Assembly: GCA_037039925.1 (NCBI GenBank)
Contig: JAXRKP010000008.1
Coordinates: forward strand, 725,001-789,000
Origin: Doris montereyensis
Taxonomy: Eukaryota > Mollusca > Gastropoda > Nudibranchia > Dorididae
Length of the DNA: 64,000 nt
Reading direction: 5' to 3'
The stretch's first letter is position 1; every line of letters starts with the position of its first letter. Below are positions 1 to 14,600 of the stretch, piece by piece. The notes beneath the pieces are model-generated. The model worked only from the letters and a program-made list of their open reading frames with translations. It searched no databases and had not been told where the DNA came from. A program made the position numbers and the translations under genes.

Positions 1-2117
1 GAGAGCATGGCGCGGAGTGCGCACAGTCTGTGTTGTTTGAGTGAGTCAAGTCGGTGATACAACCGAGGCATTTGCCTCTTTTTGATAAGTCCTTTTCACC
101 TGAATGTAGTTGAGGTCAACGATCTTTTATTCTGTTTTCTTTAATTCCATGTGAAAGAGAATTGTTCAAAGAAAATTTGGCGAGTTTTAATTTTTTTTTT
201 TAATCTTTGCAGTGATCACATGAGACAGGTTTCAGATTTTCGTTATTATGTAACAGCTGTGGTCTACAAATGAACACACAGTAAGAGCTGAAAAATAGTT
301 GAAAAATACGTGAGAAGCTGCTTTATGATCTGAGTGAAAGAAAATGTATTCATACGACTCATATATCCTGTAAAAGACACGAAAAAAATCATAGGTAACT
401 CTAAAATGAGTGAGAATACCATGAGACTACTGTCAGTCTGCAAACCTTATGGTGGGACAAAAAATATTTTTTTCGATCTTAGATCTAATAACGGTAATAT
501 TGCGCTCTAGCTATTTTCGTAGTTCATCTTGTGTAAACTATTGAGAAATGAAATTTTTGTTTTTAAATTGTCCGGTTGGCTTTGCGAATATTTTGTCTTT
601 GGGTGCCCCTTTACGGCTGCGCTGACGACGGTCCGCACAAAAATGTAGATGATGATCGGCCATCAGAAAGGAGACTGTGATCAGGTTAAATTCGGAGACC
701 GTTCATGTTAGATTCGGTTGCATTAACAAAACCTGCTTTGGTTTATCGTGAGTGAAACTTATGTAAAGAAGTCCGCAATCAATAGGCTTTCATGATTTAT
801 TACTTTCTAATAAATAAAGACAAGATAATTGGCAATACGGGAGGTTTAGGAGTCCATTACAACGATAGTGACTTTACGTCCTCCACTATGCACAGTCTTC
901 TTCGTAACAATACAATATTACCTAAAAAAACGCATTTAAACGAGAGAGAAAATAATACTTCCGCTTCTTTCTGATGAATGCAATTTACAGAACTGGAGGG
1001 GCTATTTCAATAGTGTGCCTATATCCACTTTCATGAAAAATGAGCCAGAGAGACAATCATAGGGGAAAGGGGAAATTAAGTTTCCAGAAAAGTATCAAAG
1101 TGATATCATGAAAACACATCACATTTTTAGCCATTTAAAACTTGAATTCCCGAAACCACTTGTGCCTAATTGTGCCTAAGTCCATTGTTTTTGGTATTTT
1201 TCTCCAAATGACGTAATTGTGACTTAGGCACACTATTAAAATTATGCCTTCAACTGTGTATTCCAAGCATGATGCTTTTTTTGAATCTTGAAAATCCATT
1301 TAAAACAATTTTAAAATTTTAAAGGTTGACAATACATGGAGTACCTTATATAGCAAAACATTCTTTTAAAATGGACTACTTCACGGCATGTTTTTTTAGA
1401 CAATTGATCACATCTCGGTATTAAATCTGAGTATTGGAATGAAACTTTGCAATCTGCTGGGTTTTCTTAACACACAATGCATTTCTGGAATGGTTTTAGA
1501 AACAGCTTGTCAAATTTCTGGGTTATGATCAAAAGTTCAGAAAACTAGGTCATTTAAAGGAGATATGACACATCAAATTGTGACACGTTCAAAACAAACC
1601 AACTGACAGAGAGACTGACAAACGCAGAGGACAGTCTCTATATGGATGATATCACATAAAGAGGGAGAAAGAGACAGAGGCATGCTGTATATATATGATA
1701 TCACAGAGAGAGAGAGGGAGGGAGGGAGGATAGGCAGGCTGTATATGTATTTTGTAGTAGGAGAGAGGCTGTATTATTATAATGTATGAGATAGTCAGAG
1801 ACAGACAGGTAGAGGACAGATAGGCTATATATATAGGTATTATATAGTTACAGAGAGAATGACGTCTGACCCTTCCATAATATTATTATCCATCACACGT
1901 TTGCGTTGAAACCAATCAACTAGGGGTGCAAAGTGCCGATGATGCCGTTATTCACAACATCCTGCAGTGAGATCTCATTTGTTAGGCTCTAATGCTTAAA
2001 ACATTCCAAACTAAAGTCACCCAGCCCAAGTCAAGTTTATTAATAACTTATTAGATACAAGCATTAGGATTTAGACCTGTAACTTTACATAATGTCGTGC
2101 CGGTTGACATTGCTAAA
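1..2117. other. VAP intron 1 or upstream, nothing recognised
   Basis: AT-rich sequence with a short GA-rich stretch (about 1640-1730). I see no VAP first exon (no ELKFRG-type coding end before a donor) and no other gene. The GC-richer first 60 bases hold an ATG whose frame closes quickly. Confidence 0.4.
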
Positions 2118-2275
2118 AACACCCTACCAACTTAAAGAGATAGAACAGAGGGAAAAACTATGATGGGGTGGGGCCTACCGACTTAAACAGATGGAACAGA
2201 GGGGAAAACTATGATGGGGTGGGGTCTACCAACTTAAACAGATGGAACAGAGGGGAAAACTATGATATGGTGGGG
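2118..2275. repeat. Tandem repeat, about 60-bp unit, 2.5 copies
   Basis: The block containing CAGATGGAACAGAGGGGAAA, ACTATGATGGGGTGGGG and CTACCAACTTAAA recurs three times with few changes. Confidence 0.8.
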
Positions 2276-2649
2276 TTCAGCCTTTAGAGAATGTGGTTTA
2301 TTTTACAAAAGTAAATCTGTTATTATACAGCATCTATGCAGTATTATGTAAATTTAGATAAAAATAACTCTGCTGAGTTTCACATTTAGAAATATGATCG
2401 ACATATCAGCAAAGGAAAGTCGATTCAATTATTGGTCCCAGTTCGATACCTCATACTGCCCGTTGCCATTGGCAATTAAACTACTCAAGTTGTCCTGAGT
2501 CTTACACCGTGGCAGATTGTCTGAAAAGACTGTAGCCCACCTCATACATTGACGAAATACTGCTGCAATTGAAAGTAATCTGTCGTTTTTACTCTACAAC
2601 TTTTATCTTAGTTATATAGTCCCAACTTTTCTCTGGGTGGTTGACAGTA

Positions 2650-3045
2650 TGCTTGGGCACTGATCGCTTTCGGTTGATCTTGAGCAGCGAATGATCAAGG
2701 TACTTTGATCACTGATCGGCGCTCGAACAGTGATCATGATCACAGAGTTTCTATGCACAGCGATACGATAATATGATGAACGTTTCGATGCTTCATCTTC
2801 GTGGTCACACTACTTACCCAGACAAGAATGCGGTGAGGAGAGAGAGGTTGTGGACGGGACTGGACTGGGGGAGTACCGACTAGTGGTTCTAACCAGGAAT
2901 TAGCCCCTATTAAATGGTCCTTGTTGCTCAGTATTACATAGATACTTTTTTACATGGTTGAAATGATACCTGGCAGAGCCCTGTCACGGTTTTCTCCATC
3001 CCCGTCATCCCAACCGACGAACAAGTGAGCTGTAACTTTCAAAGA
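2650..3045 (+). repeat. Dispersed repeat, copy 1 (partner at 60525-61110)
   Basis: It contains GGGCACTGATCGCTTTC, then AGTACCGACT...ACCAGGAA, CCCTATTAAAT and CGTCATCCCAACCGACGAA. The same blocks recur in the same order near 60.5-61.1 kb. Two sequences rich in GATCACTGATC and CAGTGATCATGATC give parts of it weak dyad symmetry. The family is unknown to me. Confidence 0.65.
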
Positions 3046-3608
3046 ACCATAGCGTTTTCCCTCTCTCCCCCCAACCCCGCTCCGTCTCACTAACACAATA
3101 CAGTACTATCACCCTGCTCCGTATTCCTCTCGTCACACATTTTAAAACCTCGGCTGATCACAGCCAGGAGAAATCGAGCAGGCATTTATTTGATAAAGAT
3201 ATCAATGCCAGCTCTTTCTACATTCAGTTTGGGATTAGACCGAATGTAATGTAGTTGAAGATTGGTGCGTTGAAAGTATCGAGCAGATTTTTAAAATCAA
3301 AGTATCGATAGGTGGCTGTTTGTTTCACTTTCAACCTGGGATTTATAAGGAATTAATGTCATCGGAAACTAATGTGTTGAAGGTATCAACAGATGAATTT
3401 GCTCGATGTTATAATCAGTGATCGCTGTTTGAGCATCGAAACAGTGATCATAAGCAATCGAGTAATTCTCGAGGCTTGTTAAGGCCTAGATGGCAAGTGT
3501 TGGAAGGTCCTGCTTCTTTCCTTTTCCACAATTCATCTTGAAACCTCTGTTACATCACTGAAACTACTATTGTTTAACATTGCATCTTTCTATTTTTCTT
3601 TTTGTCAG

Positions 3609-3761
3609 GGCCATTCAAAGATGTTGTCACCGCTGATTTGAAATTGACGAATCCTACAGAGAAACGAATATGTTTTAAAGTAAAAACAACAGCGCCAAAA
3701 CGTTATTGTGTACGTCCCAATAGTGGAATATTGGAGTCCAAAGCCTCCATTTCTGTTGCAG
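3609..3761 (+). CDS. VAP exon 2: first half of MSP domain
   Basis: The exon begins after TTTTTGTCAG and ends before GTAATG. It encodes [20 protein letters not shown], followed by the VAP signature [16 protein letters not shown]. It enters with one base of a split Gly codon and leaves with one base of a split Val codon, and both complete correctly. Confidence 0.93.
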
Positions 3762-6700
3762 GTAATGCTTACTCAAAGTGTTCTCTTTATATTATATATA
3801 TTGAAGCTCGGTTCTGGAGAAGTCATTTTACTTTTTATGAATTTAGAGTAAACTAGTAGAGTGGTTTCAATAGTAGCCATTCAAAGTAATTTGATGAACT
3901 TATTTCATTGCTACAGCTTTAAGCAAAAACAGAATAGAAATAAAATGAAACTAAAATGTCACAGTGCAAGATCGGTAAGTATGTGTCGCCGACAGCCAGG
4001 CAAATCCCGTGTTGCCAGATTTGGCTGCTTACTGCCACATTATAAGGGATTTCAGTGCCATCTTCTCATTTAATTTTAGGTAATTGACGTCAGAGTTTTG
4101 ACTATTTCCCTTCCCTCCCCTACAAAATATTCTGATCAAATAGTTTAGACGTCCATGGACATTTCCTGCCAGGTGCGCCTTTCATTGTCTCCCTTGAGAG
4201 GGGATATAAATTTCATTTTTTTTCGAAAATCTTCTATTTTGTCTATACTTGGTTGATTATTTTAATTTTCGTCATTTTGTCTCAAGCAATAAGTATTGAA
4301 AGTGTGAGACATATGCCTGTGTATTGATATTGCTGATTATGTATGCAAATGAGATGGACATGGGACACAGCGTATAAAACTCGCCCCTCTTAGTTGGTCG
4401 CACGCGGTGCACCTGGGTCACGCCAATCGAGGTCAGCAAAGGGCCGCCATGTAGCGTTTGCTCCCTGTTAGCTTTGCCGTACTTAACGGTAATTTATAGA
4501 TCCAATTAGTCAGCTTGTATTTAGCTAAGATAGCCATCGACAACAAATGTGAAGGCTCCCCCAACTTTTAAGAGGAGGTTATGATAGACTGATGAAAGAA
4601 ATTCATCAAGAAGCGTTTCATTTCCACACAATCAAGGCCTCAATTAGGTCCATCATTTCAGTACAATAACACACATAGGTATTAAGTAACACGCTTAATA
4701 CAAAATATGTACAGGCGAATGCCATCAAACTTTCACAAAAAATAAGGACAATACATACATATACGTACAAACTAAAGGATAGTTTGCATTCATCACGATG
4801 AACAGAACAATATCGATTTTTGTAATATTCCTTTAATGAGACTAAGGAAACAAACAATATCATTGAAGGAATAACTCTTAAACACAATGAAATAAGATAT
4901 GTATCACTATGTACATTTAATGTTACTTGCAGATCGGTCTGCGTGCATGCACCAGGGGGCTGTTTTCTAATTGTTGTGCATGCATTATGAACTTCATTCT
5001 CATTTGTGAGTTTATAATGCCTCGTGCTCGTCTCCCTATCCTTGCAATTGACTGATGACAGCTTTCGTTCCCTGTTCACCCAGCAAACACAAGCCTGAAT
5101 TTGTACTGTCGTATATGTGGAGTGCAATGGTGCTCTAAAATATGCCGTTTTGTTTGGAAAGCTTTGTCTATACATGCTCATGTATGTGTCTATATCCTGT
5201 TGAATGTCATTAACTGTCTTTGTGTGTGAGATTGCTTTGTGGGCTTTACTAAATGTGTGTTATTGGTATTGTTGAAAACTGACGCTATCGTGTGCTTCAT
5301 CAATAACTATTGAGCAATGTCTGATGATTGTTTGTGTAATGTCTGTATAAAATAAACCTTTTCTGTAAGTATTTATGACTGGTTGCCAATAAAAGATCGA
5401 CTGTGGTATGCCTGTGGTGTGATTCTGTTTGGTAAGAACTTTATCTAAAGATGATGCAATGGGACCCGATCTATGTTTGAGTTTTCTGTGTTATTTGTGA
5501 TAATTTATGCTCAGTGTCCCGTACTCTGGAGTGTATGTGGTTTTATCAATGTCATTGTTACTAAAAAAGAAGGCAAGTCTGATAGAAGTCAAGCTGTGTT
5601 TGTGTTTCATGTGCTTATTTCCCCAACAACTGCCATATTATTTTAATACCGAGGAGTATCTGTCTGACATGAAATTTTGTTGTCCATGGAATGTGCTGCT
5701 GCCTCGCATTTTATCACACATCAGTGGTTTTTCTTTACCTGTTTTTCTTCCACATATATGTGCACACCACTGGACGGCAAAATGAAGATTCTCTAGGTGG
5801 ATCCATACTAGATTTATTTGAAAATAAGGGGAGTCAGTAAAAATCGATCGGATAAAGGAAAATCGGTTAAAATGATTACGCTCAAGGAAAACACATTACA
5901 TGCATGCTTAACTTAGGCAAAAAAGGGAAATGGATGGAGGAAGAACGTTATAACTTTGTAATGGTTTGTGACGGCAAATTTTTTTCTACAGAGTTAAGTG
6001 CGATAACTAAACTTTGAAATAAACTCATTTTCGTTAACTAAGTTCGATAGTTTTTTAGCAATTAGATCAAATATAATGACCAGCAAATAAAACAAGAAGT
6101 ATAACATTTCAAAATGCTTTTTTTTCAGAAAAGTTACAAATCCAAGAGAAATGATACCTTCACAAAGAACAGACAAGACGTTTGATATTTTGGTAGAAAC
6201 AAAGACTGAGGCAATCGGTATGAGAAGTGCTGTTATAGCGAGATAAAATAGTGTAATTTTTTATAAAAATCTCAACTCCGTTGACTTAGCTAACGAAAAT
6301 GAGTCATTACGAAACCTTGGGACTCATACACGCCCTTTTAAAAATAATTTAATCATGTTTCGTCTTTATTTTCTTCAACACAACATAACTTATTAAGCTT
6401 CACACGCATACGTTATAGATATTATTTGAGTTATCAATTATGATGCGTCGCACTGCTTTAGCAGTGATATGGCAATCAATATAAACGGATCATGGGCAAT
6501 GAAGAATAATGCTAGTAACTAGTAGCGATTAGCAGCAAAGCAGCAACTGAGTAAGACTTTACTTGTCTAATGAAAACTTACAATAGTGGCAGGACACGTC
6601 AACAAGGTGTCCTGCTCTATTATTTTCTAAACAATATTCAAATCACATGTATTCGAATCCCTAATAGTAAAATGCCCGCGCCACGCCATACCAAGAACAT

Positions 6701-8605
6701 CTTATTTTTCTATTTAAAAAAGGGGGGAAAGTTGATGGCTAACTGACCAGTCTAACACACTCAATATATATAATGAGATATAAACACACACGCAGAAACT
6801 TCCAGAACACAAGAGGCTTTGCACCCTCTGCAAAGTGGACTAAGCCAGAGATTGATGTAACTAAAGGTCTCTTATCAATTATTATGTTTATAAACTCCGC
6901 CCACAAGTACAGACAAAGCAATGATTGGCATCAATGTCGAATCAATTGCCACCCAAATGCTTGTCAAGGTGTGAGGTGTGACCTTCATGAACCTTGTTCA
7001 GTATTGACCAATCATAGGACATTATTTTGAGGGTTACATCCAGTGCAAGTCAAAATTTATCTCCTCCTCTTTTGACACGAATGAAGACTGGAGGGGGAAA
7101 AACAGAAGAGAACCTTTGAGGCATTCATGGGGGTATAACGACGAGCTACAAAGGACTTTTGATATCTTAAACAGATCGTTTACACGTCCATGATGACATG
7201 TGGTTTGTGACCAAAGAGAAAGTCAGTGTTTGAAGTGTATAGACTGCAACACTCTGTCTTACTACTTTATAGATGGGCTTTGATGGTAGGCTAACATTGA
7301 GAGATAGGAGAAAGAGGACTGTTGATTTGACCTATTGGAAAGGACTTGACACAAATTGGAATGATGGTCACGCATTGGACACATGTGATTTGTAAATGAG
7401 TCGAAAGGGTGGCAGTCAAAAGGGTAAGGAGGAGTATTGAAAAGCCTTATTTTTTCCGAGCAGGGGTCTGGAATTGATAATGCCGCCGCAATCTGGGTTG
7501 ATAAGCACTTGTGAAAGCAATAAAACAGATGTCTGTTTCTTTCATCGTGAGCTGTGGTCACAGGATTAGGAAAGGCTGTTGAAATTTCTCCGTAGTATTT
7601 CATCGGTCGATTATTCTAATTAAATGTGATGGTGAAACGATCGACTTATCCAAAATAAATAAATGTCAGTTATTGAAGCTACTACTACAATGTGTTTGAC
7701 ACAGCCAGCCACACCCATCTTAAATTGACTGGAGCGAAGCTTGATTTAAATTCATGCACCTTTGTCAATTTTTACCTGTATTTTTTGGGGGGGGGGGGGG
7801 TTAAAGTAATATTGAACGAAGGGTTAGAACAATTTATATTAGTAGATATACAATATTGACTTTAATCGACAAAAGTTGGTCGTACCTGTTTTGAATTGGT
7901 AAAGAAATGGTCGCCGTAGGACACAGTTTGCAAAAGTCTGCCACCAATTGGCGTCCATAGCAGCTCTAGGGCTAATGTAATTAGTAGCATGTAAAAATTA
8001 ATTTTTCATTATCCATTTTGCTTTGTTGTCACCAGTTATGCTTCAGCCATTTGAGTATGACCTCAATGAGAAGCCCAAACACAAATTTATGGTGCAGTCC
8101 ATGTACGCCCCTGACCACCACGTTGACAGCCAAGAATTATTGGTGAGTGGAGCCTCCAGTTTTGTGTGTAGAGCTTGGTTTTGGTTTTGTTTTACATTTT
8201 TTTCTTTGGGGCGGGGGATCATTCTATCTTTGTGGGGGAAAGTCATTTGACCAGATTAAACACGCTGCAATAGCTGGGTTCATATGTCTGTCTCTCTATC
8301 TATCTATCTCTCCGGGACTTGCAGTCCAAAGGTAGTGGGTTTAAGTCGCCGACGGTTGAAAATTTTCTCGGTTTTTTTTTAGTAACATCTATCCCTTTGG
8401 TCCAGGTAGGTGGGTTGGCACCTAGTCATCATTGGAGACTTGTGATAAAAGAAGTTCAAATCTGGCAGGTCACAACATTCTGTGTTAATGATCCCTTGGC
8501 TGTTTACAGGATAGCCCGGCAAAATTAAAAATCCAACAAAAAAGCCCCAGAGATACCTTAGTTGTGGATGTGGGTAAATCAAATAAAAAATCTCTCTCTC
8601 TCTCT

Positions 8606-8673
<68 letters not shown>

Positions 8674-11600
8674 CTCCTCTCCTCCTCCTCCTCCTCCTCC
8701 TCCTCCCTCTGGCATCCTTTTCTATTTCTTTCTGCATTCACAACTTAACATTGATTTACATTTCTAAGATTAACTCTTTCTTTTCTTGTTTCAGTGGAAA
8801 GATGCTCCTCCAGAGAGTCTAATGGATACAAAGTTGAAATGTTTCTTTATAGAACCAGATGCCTCAGTCACATCTGAAGGCAAAGCAGACACATCTGCCC
8901 ACTATGTAAGTGTGCCACCCATGCTCTTAAGTAAACAGAATAAAAAAACATTACAGGGATTCCCACAAAAAAATATGCCACTAGAATGTAAGTCCCATCT
9001 ACATGCATGCTTTGTAGATGAAATGGAATTTCATGACTCTATATATTCATTTCATAGAAAAACGTGTTTATGCGTTCATTCCCCTTCGAATTTGAATCTT
9101 GGAAGTAAGCAAATTTTGTGGAGGATGGTGTTGAATGTTAGAATAGCTTCTAGGCAGTATGTTCTAATGTCTACAGTAGTAATATATGGTGTAATGTAGT
9201 TTGATCTTCTGCAATGATTTACTAGACTCAGTCACATGAGAGACTGGCAACCTTGACATTAGAAGATGGATTGTTCATTAGAACGGATTTTTGTGTCAAA
9301 CTTTGTCTACAGGTTGTGAATCACGTCGATTGATACTCCACTTGACAATTCACGAATGTGATGAGCGGGCTTCCTACCAGATTGAAAAGATGTCCAAAGT
9401 TTGCCTCAGTGGCCTTGAAGGCTGAGAGGAAAATGAAACACAGGGCCTTGGTTGGGTTGACTCAGTTCACCGACATGAATTTCATTGATTCTTGGCTCTG
9501 TAGCAGCGAAAGTTGGTGTTGGCCATGTATATGAACTTTTTAAAATTGTTCAGAGTTGCTAGTGTGCCTGGGTTAAAATTTATCATGAATTTATGCTCGA
9601 CCAGAGTCTGTCCATAATCAAGCTTTGCACCCAGATTCCTCCCAGAATCATGTTCATAACAAACCTGGGGCGAAATTCTATTCTCGAACTGGTGTCATAA
9701 TTACAATAGTCATGCTTGCTTGACTATACCTTGATTTCAGTCCCTTTGTGAGTGTGTCTCGTTAACCTCGGGATGTCATACTGCAAGTTCATTGGTGCTA
9801 TGTTTGTGTAAAAAAAAAAACCCAATTTCTTTCTCAATTGTTACGACTGGTGATTTGTTTTATGCCAAGTAAAGAAAAAGTATGAGATTGGAATAAACAA
9901 GGAAGAGAGCAGCAACGGAGTTTATTATATGTATAGAGCCACTATCTTTTCCCCAAAGGTTGAGAAGAGTTGCCTTGGACTTTCGGGTTTTTTCTCTTTA
10001 TGAAAGTGCATTTTTCATGTATGACCACTGCCTTTTTTTCTTCTATTTGAAGTAAGTGCTATTTGGTGTGCACTCTAGTTCCTGTGCTTATAGCGAACAC
10101 ATCTGAGATCATAAACAAGACAAATGACTTAATGTGTCTATTTTGCTTCCTCCAGTTGATTGTGTTTGAGCTGCTTGGTTAAAATGGAACTCCTGAATTT
10201 GGAGAATTTCATATGCTAGAGGTTACCATGTTTTATTTGCAGATGCATGTGCTGTTCAAATGGATAATCAAGTAGCCAATTAAAAATTTGAATTGAGTAG
10301 CTCATCCAAAATAAAGGATAGGTTCTCTGTCTCTATCAAGTATTTATTATACGAGAAATACTGGCCATCAGTTAAATAGGGTGTCCAAATGAAACTAAAT
10401 ACTGACATGCTGAACAAACCCAGCTCAAAGAAGATTAAAAAATCTTTGGTTGCGTTTCAAAATTTTCTTTTTTTACCACAAGGCGGCCCAGAGTTCATCT
10501 GCGCTTGACAGTGATGGTGAGTCTGTGTCTGTTGGTGCCACTTTGACTTTGAAGCCAATCGCAGCCCACATGGTCGAGTATTTTATCAAAAGCAACCAGC
10601 ATCAGCTCAGAACTGAGGATATCGTCAGAAATTTCAGCCTGCTACATGACCAGGCCGAAGAATTATTCCACGAGTCTGTAATATCAGCCACTGGCTTCGA
10701 CCTCTCCCTGAATAAGCCAAACATTTCTGTGATTTCCACCAGGACTCCTTGTAATAGCTTGTATGAGTTGTTGACTGCTGGGGAAAACTTCAAAGAGGTT
10801 CTTCCTTTGTCTGACAACGGTGCTGAGTCATCTCATTCATCGTCACACAAACTGTCGGATAGAGTAGGTAAAACAGGTCATCTGTCTTTATGAGTATTGC
10901 CTCATGACTGTAAATTCTCTCCTGTTTGTTCATGGGTGACATTCTTTTTTCTAAATATATCTCCATTGTCCTTGGATGGTACCTTCATAGTCTGTCCTTT
11001 GATGTTGTGATTTTTAGATCTATGTTTTTCCTGAGAAATAATTTCAAACGGAGCATTCGAATAGTAGATTTGTTTGTTTAATACTGTTAATCATCTTCTT
11101 ATTCACAGATAGAAAAATTCATTGGAAGAAGCCCCAATGACAAGAGCAGAATCCCATAAGGTGATGATATGTATTTTTTCCCCATAATCATTTGTTCGCC
11201 TTAAGGGCAGCTACATGTACTTTTATTTTTCTTCAAACTGTGGTCCCTTCAAGAATGAAGGAGAGGGATACTCAATGAGAGCCTACAGCAGGCAAATCTA
11301 GAATCCCCTTGATCAAGTGTTTCGGCCCGTATTTTCCTTTCACACTCAAATGGGGCTTGTACTACCAGTTTATGACTTCTTGATGGCGCTGACTGTTCGA
11401 TGATGACTTCTTTAAGTGGTAGTTCGCTTTCAGCAAGCTGCCAATTACACCCCATACTCAATGGAATGTTTTATTGTGTATGAAATAGCCTGTCTTTTTT
11501 TTTGGACCTGATCCAACTGGAACTTTTTAGGTGTTTCAGCCAGTTACTTGAAGGCTTTAGTATATTTGTTTCCTGTAATTGAAAGCTGTTTAAAGAGGGG

Positions 11601-14600
11601 CTTGCGGCAGATTTGAGGCCAGGTCACAGTATATTGCAAGTTTTCACTGATGCACTTGATTGATCTGGCTGTCATTGTGCTGACAACTCAATTTATAATG
11701 ATTTGGTTTGTGGAATTTATTCATCAAATCAAAGTTTCATTCCACTCTAGCTTGTGACTTTGGGATGGTTATCCCAGTTTGGAAGGTTTGCTGAAATGTT
11801 CCAATCATCAGCTCTGTGCAGTATGTATACACTATTGGCTGGAGGTAAACCGTCACAGGTTTTCAGTGTATTGTTGTATATATATACCCTCATGCTGCAA
11901 TGAGGAAATGTGTTTAGGCAACTGAGAATCATTGCCTAGGGTTTGTTAATGTGTCGCTTTGTGTATTGGACTTGTGTTAAGGCCGTGCTCAACAGTTTAT
12001 TGGTTTGGCGTGATTGGCAAGTTGCATCACTTCTTTCCCTATTTTACCATATTTGCCTTTTTCTTCTTTTCTTAAAACAGTTGTCCTTTCTAGAATGAAA
12101 AGTGAAGTGTCTTGTCCTTGCAGCCAACATTTCAAAAGACACTCAAACCGAGGCGGGGGGGGGGGGAGATCTTTTATAGTTTTTATTATATATCCTCAAA
12201 ACATAAAGCAATGTGATGTACTACACATCATGTGTTTACTGTGTTTTTGAGGAGTTGTTTACCTCTATGTCTGTGAAAGGGGGTGTGTTGTTGGGGTTTT
12301 TGGGCAGGGTGTAGTTATACAAATTATTGTACCTCTTGAACTTATATACTGTGGTCTTTGGTATCACAGAACTTTATTTTCTTTGTTTCTGTTTGTTTGG
12401 TGTGTTTTTTTCTCCACTATTTGATATTTTTAAAGCACTTTTTAGTTCCCTTTTGTTACGTCTTATATTCTATCATTTGTATACACAGGTAGAAAATTCA
12501 GTGGATGAATCTTCTGGAAAGGCAAGAGCAGACACCCAGTCCCCAAAAGTGAGTTTGAATTGAATGAGTTACCAGTGTATGGAATGGAGGATGTTGTCTA
12601 ATGTTTACTTCAAGACATATTTCATTGCACTCAGTCAACAGGGAGAGTGAATTTATGCAGACAGATGCCTTCTTTTTTTTTTTTCTTCAGAAGAACAAAA
12701 ATTTGTTTGTTTTGAGAACATGCTTTATAAAGAAAGTGTTCTGAGGATAAGAATGGTAAAACTGAAATAGACTTTTGAAATATGCGAAATTGTTGGGGAG
12801 GGGGGTGTCATTTACTTGTTCAACAGAATGTAATGTTATGACGTGAGAAGTTGGGCAGAGAAAAACTAGACACTCACAAATTAACATAACTTGTTGGTTT
12901 AAATATTTTTATATTTTAATGCCCCCTCTAGTCTGCGGTTGTTCAGTTCTGATATTTTACATTCAACCTGTCCTCAGAAGGCTAGCCCTGGAAGTGGAGA
13001 CGATTTGAGAAAGTTACAACACGAGCTGCGAAAAGCTCAATCGGAATTGGCCTCTTTAAAACGGAGAATAGTCAATTGAAAGTGAGTCAACGGGTCACTT
13101 ACACATTGTTGGACTGTGTTTCATGTATGCCCTCTCATTCCCTTATGCAGTAATTCTAAAGATTGTCTATAATATGATGAACAACTTATGGTTTTTCACT
13201 TAATATATATATTCAGAATTAAATGGCAGGTCAGAGTTAGAAATGAAGAACTATGGGCAAGAACAATAGAAACCATCAAAAATACTCTAGGAAGAGGACA
13301 ATGGAGATAAATTGGACAGTCTTTGCGAAAGCCTACTTCAAATATAAGAAAACAAGCATCACAATGGTATCCACAGAGAAGACGACACCGGGGTATGCCA
13401 GGGGACACTTGAAGGAGGAGAATAGAAAAGGACTGGAAGAGACTGGATATCAGCTGGAATGAGCTAAGAAAGATCTCGGGAGAAGGGAAGATGGAAATCT
13501 CTTGTTTGCAGCCTATACCCTGGGAGGGGGAAAGGCTTTGATAATATAATCAGTTAGAACCAGGGGTGCCAGACCTCCGGGAATGTAGCTGTTTTCAAAT
13601 ACCGGTTCCATGTTTCCGGTATGATGTTCGATAATCGTGGGCCGACAGGCCCGGAAATTGGGCGATTATCGATACCAGGGATTGCTGTTGATTCACTTCC
13701 TTTAACTTTTCTTTGTCCTTAGCTTTTGACCCGAATGTTTTATGATGCACTGGACAAGGGCCTTCATGGATTTAATTTTGAATGAAGAACTCCTACTAGA
13801 TCTAGTTCTAATCAGTTGCAATGAGACGTTGTGTCAGTCAACAAGTGGATTTAAAAGTTATATTTCTTTGGTATAGTGACGATTTTTCCTGAATTTAAAT
13901 TCTTTAACTGCTCTGTATTGTTGTTAAAAACAAATTTATTGTTTAGAGCTTTTTTAGGTTTTAATAACATAGAAAGTTAGCTATCTATAATCTAGTCTAG
14001 AAAGATGAAATTTCTTGGCTTGGGTAGACACCACCGATGTGGGGTGATAAATCTGTGGGGGTGACATTGGCTCGTCTCAGCCTACTACTGGTCATACTAC
14101 CCCAGTTAGCAACCATCTCCAACACCAGGCTCAGTCCAGCCACTCGTCTTAGCCTACTGCTACTACTATTTCCAATCCCTCAAATTTAAAGAGAAAACAG
14201 TGATCTTTAGCAAACTTCTTCTTTTTTTTTAATCCAGGACTTAGCATGGCAAATAAAGGCGGGGGAGGGGGGGTGGATAGGATACTGTTTATATTGTTAT
14301 GATATCAAGTATTGTTTTATGGAGTATGTATTCTGCATACTATAAGTTTGGATGTGTATCATTTCATACATGAAGTGACAGTTGGCACTTTATACATGAC
14401 ACTATCAGACCTGACAGTGACAGTTGGGTGCTCTTATCCGTTATTCCGTTACATATAAATCCATCATATTGCATATATACTCATTTAATGTACGTGTTTC
14501 GTTTGGGGATTTAGGGTGGATATTGGCCAGGTCGCAACAACTTTCAGGGAATTTTAATGAGGCCCATCAAAATTTCAGGGAATTTGAATGGGATTGACTT

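Noticed and set aside
1..60. VAP first coding exon in the GC-richer start (ATGGCGCGG).
   Set aside because: The frame gives MARSAHSLCC and soon stops; it lacks the ELKFRG end of VAP exon 1.
4618..5181. 187-codon minus-strand ORF, the longest in the window.
   Set aside because: No domain, signal peptide or splice context, an unremarkable composition, and one ORF of this size is expected by chance in 64 kb on six frames.
4340..5400. LTR or snRNA promoter suggested by ATGCAAAT, TATAAAA and later AATAAA.
   Set aside because: No matching second LTR, primer-binding site, or recognisable RNA follows.
8379..8822. Ser/Leu and Arg/Glu repeat ORFs over the CT tract.
   Set aside because: They are translations of the (CT)n/(CCT)n microsatellite. 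The same applies at 19908-20212 and 30620-31015.
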